A stretch of DNA of 64,000 bases. It comes from Coccinella septempunctata. Its lineage: Eukaryota > Arthropoda > Insecta > Coleoptera > Coccinellidae. The first letter of the stretch is position 1. Each line of letters starts with the position of its first letter. Location: NCBI RefSeq assembly GCF_907165205.1, contig NC_058189.1, forward strand, positions 67,206,315 through 67,270,314, read 5' to 3'. The notes below the pieces were generated by a model. The model was not told the origin of the DNA. It worked only from the letters and a program-made list of their open reading frames with translations, and did no database searches. Positions 42,801 to 54,800 of this stretch are shown here, piece after piece. Both the position numbers and the translations under genes were made by a program.

Positions 42801-45800
42801 CAATCGATATTTCAAACCATCCTTGATCCATCAACTATGTTTGATCTCAATGAACAATCGTTAACCACAGTTTGAACCCTCATAATTGGTTAAAACTATC
42901 ATTAATCTTACAGGCTTTAACAGTCATAGAAGTTACCGTGAGTGGCTTCAGTTCAAAACGGTAGAAAAGTTCGACATGGAAGGCAAAATAAAACTAAACG
43001 TCCTAATCGATTCTAATGGAACGAAGATTAGAGCTCAAAGCAGAAGCTTGCTCTGATCTTAACAAGCACTAGTTGTTGAAAAACACTTTATTGCAGATCT
43101 CTACCCAACTTGTCTTATTCACCATCAGACGTTGACCACCTTTGCGATCATGTCTGAGCAGCGCTTCACATCAATCAAGAGACCAAAAATGGGGTAGCTT
43201 AGTGTACAGCATCAAAAGATGATGGCAAACCTTCGAGTGGATCTTTAAATTAATGTTCTTTCTGTTGGTTTTGCCTAATCTTGCATACCTTGCTTTCTGG
43301 CCAATAATGCCCATAACGAAAGTACCAATAGGTGAATGATTAGAGGCGATCCTGCGTTAAAAACCCGGACCTGGAAGGTCGCCGATCGACCATCGAATTG
43401 TCGTTGTTCTTCTCCGTTCGAACGGGGTATCGAATCAGTATCGCATCGTTATTTATAGGTCTGTGGTTGACGGTGGGTGGCCGGACCAGGTCGCTGACAG
43501 ATGAAAAGTCACCACAGATCGGGGATTGGATAACTAGATTCCGGTAGCCAATTGGGCCGACGCTATGGCCGCCTAAATATGCGCATTCCACGCTGGAACG
43601 GAGCGTTTATTTCGGATGCCGCTGTATATATTTCTACGGGGTTAGAGGCAGAGGCGATAAGATCTCGGCGTTGTTTCCAATCGCGGATGAATTCATTATC
43701 GGTTCTTGTCGGATGGTACCTGGTAGATCGGTGCTGGTTCTGATGACACTCTATGGAGAAACGCTATCGAAGTAAAAATATCATCGAAATCTTCATAGAG
43801 GTATCCATATCTTGAAAATAGTGACAATATCTCTATTATTAGACCTTAAATTCATGGAAATTTTCAATTTTATCATCGTTTACACATGCACAAAGTGAAA
43901 CACATGTACAGGACACTAGAAAGTATAAGGGCCTTAAAAAAACGCGCTTTTACTCTCCTGAATTCGTTAATTTTTCCTTTCAATTCAAACGCTCTGGTCA
44001 CGGCAAATTCAACAGGAATTAATTGTTAAACTAACCGAAAAGACAATACACAATCTTATAAGTTTGTTCCTTCACAAAGAAATTTGCAAGAGGGTAATTG
44101 TCCCAAGTTACAGGACTGTCCCAAGTCACCCGAATCTATCGTACTTTTATTTTATAAAACGTTCAGATATTCATTCAATAGCGTCCAACTTAGTTTTAAG
44201 AGTTAGTTTCTTAGAATTTTTGGTAACTTTATGGTACATAATGGTCATAATGAGAAAACTGGAAGACGTGGTTGATATCTTGTGTTCGACAAAGATTCAT
44301 CGAATAAATGAAAAACTATATTCCGAAATTCATTTCATTCGATAAAGCCGTATGTGAGATGGAACTAAAAACAACATTTTTCATGGTTTTTCCACAGCTT
44401 GTTCCTTTAAAACAGAACCAGTTCGGAAAAAACGGTAAAGGAAAAAAGTGCTTCTTTTGACCTCAAGAATCTACTGTTGAAATATTTGTATCAGTATCCT
44501 GGATATTCTCCAGTGTGCAGACAAGAACAGCCTACTCTATAGATCAATACTGAGGTCCCACAAACCCCACACAAGTCATCAGACAACCTACGATAAATAA
44601 GGTGGGACTTACATGCACAAGAAGCCTGTTTGGTGTAGACCAACTACCTCTCTATAAAAAAACAGCATCCAACCAATAAAAGAGCCGTCGATATTTCAGT
44701 CAAACTGGAAATACTCTCGAAACCTTCGCCTCTAAGCGATCGAGGTTTACCGGTGCAAACGGTGGGTTCCCGCGTGTCCAAAAATTGTACTATCGACAGT
44801 AGGGCATTTATACGGTTTCCAGTTAATTGGGTGTTGGTCGCCCCCTTGTTTTATGGATATCAGAACCAGCGGATTCTTCGAATACCGCAGATATATGGCC
44901 TTTCGATAAATCCACGGCCATCCCATTCATCTGCCCACGTAATTTAGAAGCAGCCTTCAACCTTTCACATATGGGAGAGATTTCTCAGAACAAATCAGTT
45001 TAACCCTTTCAGTCCAAGTGGTTTCACTATGAAACCACCTCTAATAATATATATTCCACGCGTCCCTATGGTTACATCTCAAAACAGCTGCAACAGTGGT
45101 AAGTCAAAGGCTTCCTCTTGGATTGGGTTGCAATAGTTCTGCAAAATGGCGCTGTACAGCGTGTAAAGTTGGTCTTTGCTTAGGTGACAAAAAAAATGTT
45201 TTCTTGCCTTCCACAAGAAATAATAATATTACTTGTATTATAAGTTGGGTCCTGGTCGTTACATGTAGAAACCACCATTTAAAAAAAATTGCAAATAGAT
45301 ATTCAATGAAATATATTGAATTTCATGTATTCTCGACCTCAAAATATGAGTTTATTTTGAATGAAATTTTTAATTTGGGCCTGAAAGGGTTAACTAGCTG
45401 ATATCCCAGCAATGATTAGTAAGCAATAAGAACCCTTATTTTTATTATTTGTGACCGAATTTTGGGACACCCTGTATAATGAGTTCAGACTCGCAAAAAC
45501 AGACATAGTAATTTTTCTACTGCGAACTACGCTCTCACATTCAATTGAAATATACGCACGGTGAAGGTTCTCGAGCGAACAAAAACAAACAGAACAATAA
45601 TAATCCGTCGAGTTTTATTTGAACACTATTAACAGCCCCACAGTCTTGCCTCTTACAATCTTAATACTGAATAAATACGGGGACAATGATATTTTTCAAA
45701 TGTTTGTCCCTTTCGCTACTTCACCGTTGACCCCTGTTTCCACAGCATGAGAGAGAATGGAAGAATGTCGATTCTTTGATTTGTCCCGAGCAGGAACGCA

Positions 45801-48800
45801 GTACTGATTGAAGGTTTCAATGGGGTTTATGTTCAAAGCACTTCCCTACATGATCGTGTAGCGTTTTTCTTTGTTGGTGAAGGATCTACCTGCCGGTATT
45901 CGAATTATTATAGTAATTAAGAAGGGCGTAGAAAATAGCTTGGATACTCCTTTGCATTTCTAAAACTACTTCCTCATGTTTTGGGCAGGTAATGTAGGTC
46001 GAGTGATATAGGTATCGTTCCAGAAATGTTTATTTGTCTTTATAGTTGTATGTCATTTTCCATTCCAATTGTTTTTATCAAGACATTTTTCATCTTCAAC
46101 TTCATTTTGTACGATTCCAATAATATTTTCATTTGAATTCTTTCCGTTGTAATAATTACAATTGAGGTTCATTTTTACAGTAAAAAATTAAAATGGGATT
46201 CAATGGCCACTGAACTTCAGGCACCTAGAAGCTGTTATTTCAGGAAATTTTAGACTTGTCGAAGAATTCGAATTGTCAAAGAAATTCCCTCCGGTTTAAC
46301 TTGCATATTTCGAAGTTCTGTGAGTATATATTTGAAAAAGAAGGTCATTTAATGGCTGAAATCTTTAAGAAAACTAAGGAAGATTGTTCGGGTATTGTGA
46401 TGGTGGCAATGGACAAAGATTCTTTCATTCATGAATTCGCGGGTTGAAAGGCAATACTGATATGTCGCAAAGCAACTTTGAGGAGCTGTAGCAGCCAGAT
46501 AAAAAGGCACTGGATATAAGCTATTTTTTTTTTGTGATAGATTGCTTCCTTGCGAATAGAAAAACACATTTCATTCATCTATCTCAAACAGTTTAGTTTT
46601 TATGATTTTTTTACGAAGGTCCAAATTTCCGATTTTCCATCGACCATAACTTGAAAAATAAATTTTTAAAAAAATATCTGTTTGCATGTTCGTGTTTTCC
46701 GCCCTCGACCCAGTGCACAGCATAAATTTGGTTTTGATCGGAGACCAAAAATTTTTTTCAAAAAATCTCAATTTTTCCATGCATATGCATGGAAAATCTG
46801 AAAAATTTTCAATCTATCCGATTTCCACCAAAATTGGAGTGTTTACTGAATCGATTACGTAGATTACGACTATGTAAACAGAATTTTGCTGAAAAGATTA
46901 GTTTTGAAGTTATGGTCGATGGAAAATCGGAAATTTTGGACCTTCGCAAAAAAAATCATAAAAACTAAACTGTTCGCGGTATATGAATGAAATTTGATTT
47001 TTCCTATTCGCAAAGAACCAATCTATCGTGAAAAAATAAGCTCATCTACAGTGCCTTTCTTTTGGCTGCTACAGCTTTTCAAATTGATCTATTTTTTGAA
47101 ATTGATTTTTTTTACAAGGAACTGATCCTAGGAAAAATCTAATTGCATATTCGTAATCCAAGACCTCGATTCAGCTGAAAAAATGACCCGGGTTGCTATA
47201 GCTAAAAAAATAAATTTTTGTTCGCACTTGAAATCATTTCGTTTTTTGCTGATGTTATTACCGAAAAAAATTTATTCTTTCAGCTATATCGGGTCCTTTT
47301 ACTACTAATTGGAGGTCATAGATCACCCTATTTAATGAATATTTGAACGTTTTGTAAAATAGAAGTATTCTTCATATTTTCTCGTATAATGAGCCGCAAC
47401 TGCAACTCTTTTTGAAAGATCCACGGATGACAGATGTGTGGTATCACAGATTTAGCTAGTTATTCTGAAGGTAATTTTGTTTTTCCAGGGGTGGCACAGT
47501 TATGTAAATTTTAAATAGCTCTATCTTTATATCAGGACCGAATCGGAAAAAATGGTATGGAAAAAAAGTGTTCCTTTTGACCGCAAGAGTCTACTGTTGA
47601 AATATTCGTACGAGTCAAAGACTCACCCTGTATAACATCAAGTTTTTTCACTACAAAACCCGAGTAATATTCTTCAGTTGAGTTCATTTAGTCGAGATAT
47701 CAAATTCGTTCGTTAAAAAAAGAATGTTCATGAAATCTACTGATGAAAGAAACATCACAGCTTTTCTAAAATATAAACTTCATCAGATGTGAATATGGAG
47801 CTGCACTCAGCACAAATATTATGGCATAAATAACCTAAATTTATCTCGTACCATTTGGCAAAAATACGAGGATATATTGATATCTAGTTAGCATAGACCA
47901 ATTCCATGCATAAAAAAATATGGCGTTATCATAACAACGAACAGTAACTCATTAGAAGTCTCAGTGTGAAGTTTGAGGTCAAAAAAGTAAACCAGAGTTA
48001 CGCAATAAATCAAAAGAAAGAAGATGTCAGCCGAAATTGTGGAAATCGAAAAATTGGAGTATCGAGCCATCATCAAGTACCTGTATTTAAAAGGGTTAAG
48101 AGGTAAGCAGATTTACGAGGATATGCTTAATACCCTTGGTGATCAATGTCCTTCGTATGCGACCGTGAAAAATTGGACTGCCAGCTTCAAAAGAGGTGGA
48201 ATTTCCATTGAAGATGATGACCGATCGGGAAGGCCAGTTTCTGTGTCGGTCCCCGAAAATATCAATGCAGTTCATGACATGATTTTATCAGACCGTCGAA
48301 CTGGACTAAAACGAATATCTGAAGCACTGAATATTTCATACGAACACGTTCATCATAAAGTTCATGTCAATTTGGACATGAGAAAAACTGCTGCACAATG
48401 CCCAAATGTTTGAATGTTGACCAAAAGCGTGCAAGGGTAGAAGCATCGCGTTCGATCTGTGCTCGATTTGAAAACGATGTAGACCTCTTAAACCGAATTG
48501 TTACTATGGATGAGACTTGGGTACATTTCTACGATCCAGAAACAAAGCAACAATCGATGGTAATAAAAGCTGTAGAGGTCTGGCTTGCAGAGCAAGAAGA
48601 AACATTTTTTTTGAAAGGTCTAGAGACGTTGCAGGTTCGCTGTAATAAATGTATCCAATTAAGAGGAGAATATGTTAAGTCCCAAAATATTTTGACATTG
48701 AAATTTTGTTTGGTTCTATAGTAGGCTAAGAATTTTTCAATATATCCTCGTATGTCTTCATTCTAAGTATTCTAATTGAATGAAAAATTAATGGAAACAA

Positions 48801-51800
48801 CAGTTCCGAAGGAATTGTCGTTCCAATAATGTGAGTTAGTCATGAACTGTCATAGGAAGTCCCAGAGAAGTCGAAAAATTCAAGTGCAACTGTAGACCGG
48901 TTTCGAGATCATTTTCCCCCGTCAGTACAGTATAGCACTTGAATTTTTCGACTTCTCTGGGACTTCCTATGACAGTTCATGACTAACTCACATTATTGGA
49001 ACGACAATTCCTTCGGAACTGTTGTTTCCATTAATTTTACATTCTTCCGATGCGCCTCGTTAGGCGCTTGAACTGGAGTGCTGTACACTGTACAGTACTC
49101 CTTTTTGTATTGAATTCTAATTGAAGGTGACGAACCAAAAGACAAACCCCAACTACGATGACCATGATAAATGCTCTCGGCCGACGCCACATGATTTGTA
49201 CCCGCCCTGTCAAGCTGTCATTTAACGCCACCAAAGACAACAGTTCCCCAAACTTGTTGCGCAACCAGCGCATTGTCCCTAAACCGACCCGAACAATACC
49301 CATCGATTTCTCCTTCAGTTACCCCGGTCGATACGCGTATGCAAATGCCACTCACCTAGCGAAGATGCTGCCATCCTCATTGTCACCGGTATCTCGCCGC
49401 AGGGGAGAGGTTCCTCCGCGGCCAACTTTCTTTTTCTGGGCCTGCCTTTCTGTTGCTGTGGAGACGATCCCGGATAATATCCCGGCGATTCCCTCCCCCT
49501 GAACATCAGCTCGAGCGGGTCGTTGCCGTCGCAGAAATCCAGCAGCGAGTAATGAGGCCTTTGAGGAGAGAAAAAACGCGAGATCAAACAATGGCTTTGT
49601 CTTCTTCTGCGAAAAGGGGTGGGTGGGGATTAGGGGATTTGTCGCGTAGATGGATGGGGGTTTTTTCGTGTTTTTAGATGTTTTAGGGTTCCCTGGGAAG
49701 GGAGGAGATGTTCTGGGAGGGCTCTCACGAAAAATAACATTATCAAAAAGGAAACTTTCGATCAATTCATCGAATGGTGGAAAACAGGAGATCTATATTT
49801 ACCTGCAGTATATCAGTCCATCTCTCATCCCAAAATGATCTCCCTTGGCCAGTGGGATACCGCAGGATGCACAGGAGAAACAATGTAGATGGTACACAAG
49901 ATCCCTGGCCCTCATCACCAATTCGTTTGCCGCTATACCCGTTTGACACCTGCCGCATTTCGTCACCGCAAACATTCTGAAATAGAAAAAATTTTCACGT
50001 TTAATTCGGTAGATTTGACACCATAAATAAGGGATAAATAGTAGGGGGAGTCCGGTAGACTAGCTCAGGTAGGAGACTTGAACCACCTCAAATATTTCAA
50101 TTCAAATTTCGCGCTACCGGTATCGTAAATAGCTTGAGACATAATCGTAACAAGGCACAACTAGTGGCGGCTCCATTTTGACCGCCATCAGAAGTTCGGG
50201 AGTGAGAGGGTTGAACGTGATTTTGTTGTTAGGAAGTAAGAAATTGAATAATTTTTGTTTGTTACACTGTCTGAAAAGTTCAATAGATGCGTGGTGTTAT
50301 TTAGTTTTATCGCTTTCAGTGAATAATATTGTTTTACAAACGATGAGCCTTTTCAATAATAGTTGTGAAAGTTTCAAGGAAACATCTGTTGAATAAACTA
50401 AAAGGGTGTGCGGGAAACTTGACCCATACTATGGTCGGGCGATAAATCAGTGGTCCAAGTTTCCCGCACTAAGCTTAGATAATAGTTTGCCTCAAAAAAA
50501 GAGAATTGAATAATAGAAATAAATAAACAAAAAATATACAAAGGTTCAAAAACATAAAAAACATCTCGTAAATAAGTGAGAGTGTTTCTGAAATTGAAAA
50601 TATGTATTTCATACGCTGATACATCTGATGATGAAAACCTTGACATAGACAATCATTGGTCATTGGAAATTGTTTCCTTTCAATGTTTTTCCTGATAAAC
50701 AAACTTATGGTCAAGTATCTCTCGCTCCCTGTACAACTCTCAGATGGGTTAGGGAAACATGAGCCAATTTTCGGTGCTTAAAAAAAGAATTGCTGTACTC
50801 AAAATGTTCATCTCACCATCACTCTACTATTATCTATCGTTTCCTATTTGGGCATGATATCTCCACGCAGAAAATGAGTTGCTATACCATTTACAGATAC
50901 AACTTAAGAGTGAAAAGAGTCTCCCAGACTCCCAATACACTCCTGGACAAAAGAACCGGACAAACAAAATGTTCACCGAAAAACTTTTTGAGGTGTCCAA
51001 CGATTTTGATCATTTTGTTGTCTATTTGTAGCCTATTTCATCTACTTCATCTCAGTTATGTCAAGTCTGCAGAAATTTCAATTGAAATTGATGGTATACA
51101 GGGTAGAACTGATAGTAGTGATTGCAATTTCTGAATACGCTGTGGAAGAAGTTAGTGACTCAATGGTGACATTAAGAACAATGACTACTTTTTGACCAAG
51201 GACCACGGTTATCCTGTTGAGTAGCAATGTTATGATTAATGTTTATGTAATGTATCTTGTCAGTTATAGGTGACAGGATTTAGCAAGTGATTTTCTCTTT
51301 ATAATGCGGTCAGAAGAAGTTGCGCAAGTAGTTTACATGTGGCGATTTTTGTAGCAGATTGTCTATATGAGATGAACATCCATTGATTAGACTGGCCTCC
51401 ACGTAGACCTGATCTAAACCTAATTGAGCATATGTGGGACATGTATGGAGGCTCATTCGCAACCGTCAACCAGAACAGCTCTTCCTGAAGAATGGGAAAA
51501 CGTTCCACGACAGGCCAATTGTATTGGAAACTTACCCCGCCGCTTGGAAGCAGTGATAAGAGCACGTGGAGGCTATACACAATATTAGAATAAAAGAATG
51601 TGTTTATTTTTCACAATTTCATCTTTATATTCTTAACGTGTTATCGTTAATGTTATAAACTGCATAGTTTCTTTTGAATAATCGTGTTTCTTATCAGGAA
51701 AGAGCTATTGACGTGAATTGAAAAGAAAAATGTTAAGAGAAAATCAGGCTTCAAAAACACATTCAAAGACCCATCGTAGCATCACTGATTACGTCCACAG

Positions 51801-54800
51801 GATGTTCAGAAATTCAGAGGAAATTTCATTTCTACCCTGTATACCATCAAATTCAATAAAAATTCTTGCAGACTCGACATCAGGTGATAAACTAGATGAA
51901 ACAGGCTACAAATAGACAACAAAATTATCAAAATCGATGCACACAGTAAAAAGTTATTCTAAAATGAATTCGGTGAACATTTTGTGAACAGGAGTGTATA
52001 ACGTCCGTGGCGATTCTCTGTCTATCCTTTCCCTTTTCTCGAGACCAAGAGACAAATGCAAAATTCATGACCAGCATTCTCTTATCAGAAGCCGCATTAT
52101 AAATAATGAATATTCAAAGTTAACATAGCGAAATGAGCAATTAAAGGTACTCCCCATTAGCCGATTCAATATCACATATAATAACAAAATGTACTTCTTC
52201 AATATTATAATCGTGAAGGAGACAGGTGAATCCATCACGATTCCTATACAGCCTGCTCTTCTAACGATACACATTCGTCAAGATTGTTGCATCTGCTTGG
52301 TCCCATCCGCGCTTCAGAAAAATATCGGAGCGGTTTTTTATTGAATAATGCATATTTTCAGTTTCCGAGAAACGGGCATTCCATGTTCTTAATGGGCCGC
52401 ATTTGTCATGTCAAACACACACAAGGTGTCACCCAGTCTATGTCAAACAGGTGATGAATAATGATGTTGATAATACAGTTTTTATATATTGCTGCAACTC
52501 TGAATTGCTTCATCATTCAATGTATCAATGAAACTAAATAGCAATGATATTTTTAGTTCCATACTTTATCCCCACCCTGTACTGATTTGGGCAACACTGT
52601 ATGTGTAAACCGATTGATATCTGACACCTTGGGCTGTGTGAAAATGCCAAACAACCAATAGACACCTGTACTAATTGATGTTTAATTTCTGACATTTCGG
52701 AGGGTGAGATATTATGTTTTGGTAACAACGTTCGATGTTATCATAACAAGTCGTTAGTAATAATGAGTTTTCACTTGTACCTACGCCGTTATTTGTGGAT
52801 ACCTGTCATAAACATCTTTTTAAACCCATGAAGTTCGTACAGGATTCGTGAAAAATTCATAATTCTTCGTAGGAGAAGATAAACGAAAAATACTGATTTG
52901 TTGAGATCTAAAAACATCGTACGTACGTTTCAGCATAAGAAAGTAACGGATTATGAGAATTATCACAAGATACACAGATACAGGGCGAGTCAAACATTGA
53001 GCTGATGATACTAGACATAAAAATGCATAATGAATCATCTTTCACAAAAAAACGCTCTTTTCCCATAGATAAGAATGTAGTCTTCACGTGGAAAACACTG
53101 TGTAGGTGTTCTTCTCCCTCCTGCACTAATTATCATTCGTGATATTACAGCTCTAACCGAACAGATTCGGCCACCAAGTCAAAATTCCCCAAATTTCTCA
53201 TCTCAATTCATCACGCCTAGTCTGGACCAGTCGGGCACGCAACACAAGCGGGCATATTCCATTCACAAGCCATCTGAAGTATGCTGATCTACATTTTTCC
53301 GGGTTTATCCGACTGAAAATAACGATCTCGGTAAGTTTTTATTCCTTCATTAAAATACCTGCCATGTAGGGATTCCTCGGTCCAGCACAAAAAAGTTTAC
53401 GATGTTTGGGATGCCTCGGATGATATTATCGGTGATATAAGTCGGTCGATGATTAGTAGAGTAGTGAGAGGAAGTGCTATCCAACTAGATTTTATGCGTA
53501 TAGCTATACCGACAAATCTATGCTTATTGCTTATTGAGATTGAGCACATGCAGGCTGTAGATTGTTTTGAAGAGCGACTTTAAGATCTCTTGTGATATAC
53601 ACCATCGACAGACGCATTTTTGCGTTGGCTAAAGAGACAGGGTTTCAGGAAGTGCTATTTAGAATTCAGGTCCGCTCATTCAAAGAGTTATACCCTGATA
53701 TTCTTGAATCCACAGTACGTCGGTCGGTAGCAAACATATTCAATGTAAGAGAATTTATATAATGTTTCATCTGAATCTAAACGACTTATATTTCAGCTGA
53801 ATATTTCCACAATCAGAAAGATTGTGAATGAAGAGGATGACAAAGAATTTCCTTCTATTGGGAGACCCAAAAAAGTTATGGCATTGGAGAATTTTATGCT
53901 TGAGTGAATGAATACGAAAAGTTTACTACCGGATTTTCATTTGACTTGTCCTATACATTGTAAATGTCTTAAGGTACCAATAAATACCTAATTAGTATTA
54001 TTATATCAATGTATTAAGATGAACAGCCACAAATACGCGCCAATTGTCCTGCTAATTCCTTATTCATATGAAATTTTTGTTCAAAGGTTAAGTTCATCTT
54101 GACTTAAAACTTCCTTTAATTCCTTTTACTTATATTGATGCAAGATCATTTTTGTTGAACAATTTAACATTTTTGTAATTATCTGTCAATTCCTTCGGGA
54201 GATACCCATTCCCAACCACTGCATCATATGCATTTCATCTTCGGGTTAATATTTTTAAAATATACAACTGATGTAACGTATTCAAACTTTAGCCAAAGAA
54301 GAAAACGAACATTAACTCTCCTCAAGCTAGTGCATATTATGATATTATACTGATCTCTTGTATTTTCCATGCAAAAAACATGATTTGGTATGCCTTCAAT
54401 CAGTTTGTATAAACTTCAATTATGTTCGTCACATATTTTCCGAAGAGATTCGACATTGTGATAAAGTACGTAATAACAGAAACTTTTACGTAGAACGGGT
54501 AACATAGCGTTGCTTTAAAACCCAAAAATGTTTTGAGAAGCGTCATAACCCCACATTTTCGTAATATACAGAGTGAAATGTGTCAAATTTCCATGACCAA
54601 CCCACTGCTAAAATAAAAGTGAATGGAGTATTGAGTGTGGAATGTGTCAAATTTCCAATGCCTGCTTGAATGGGCTATGATGAGCTTCAAGTGTACAATT
54701 GGAAATTTTTTTGTGAGTCCAACGTTCAAATAGTCATCTCTATTCATCAACTGGAACCGACCCAGAACCCAAACATCCTGTATTCACGAATTCCAAATCG

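Noticed and set aside
49352..49765. Longer minus-strand frame through the apterous linker exon
   Set aside because: It is in the wrong frame relative to LIM2. The QKGRPRKRK linker frame is the one consistent with the splice phases.
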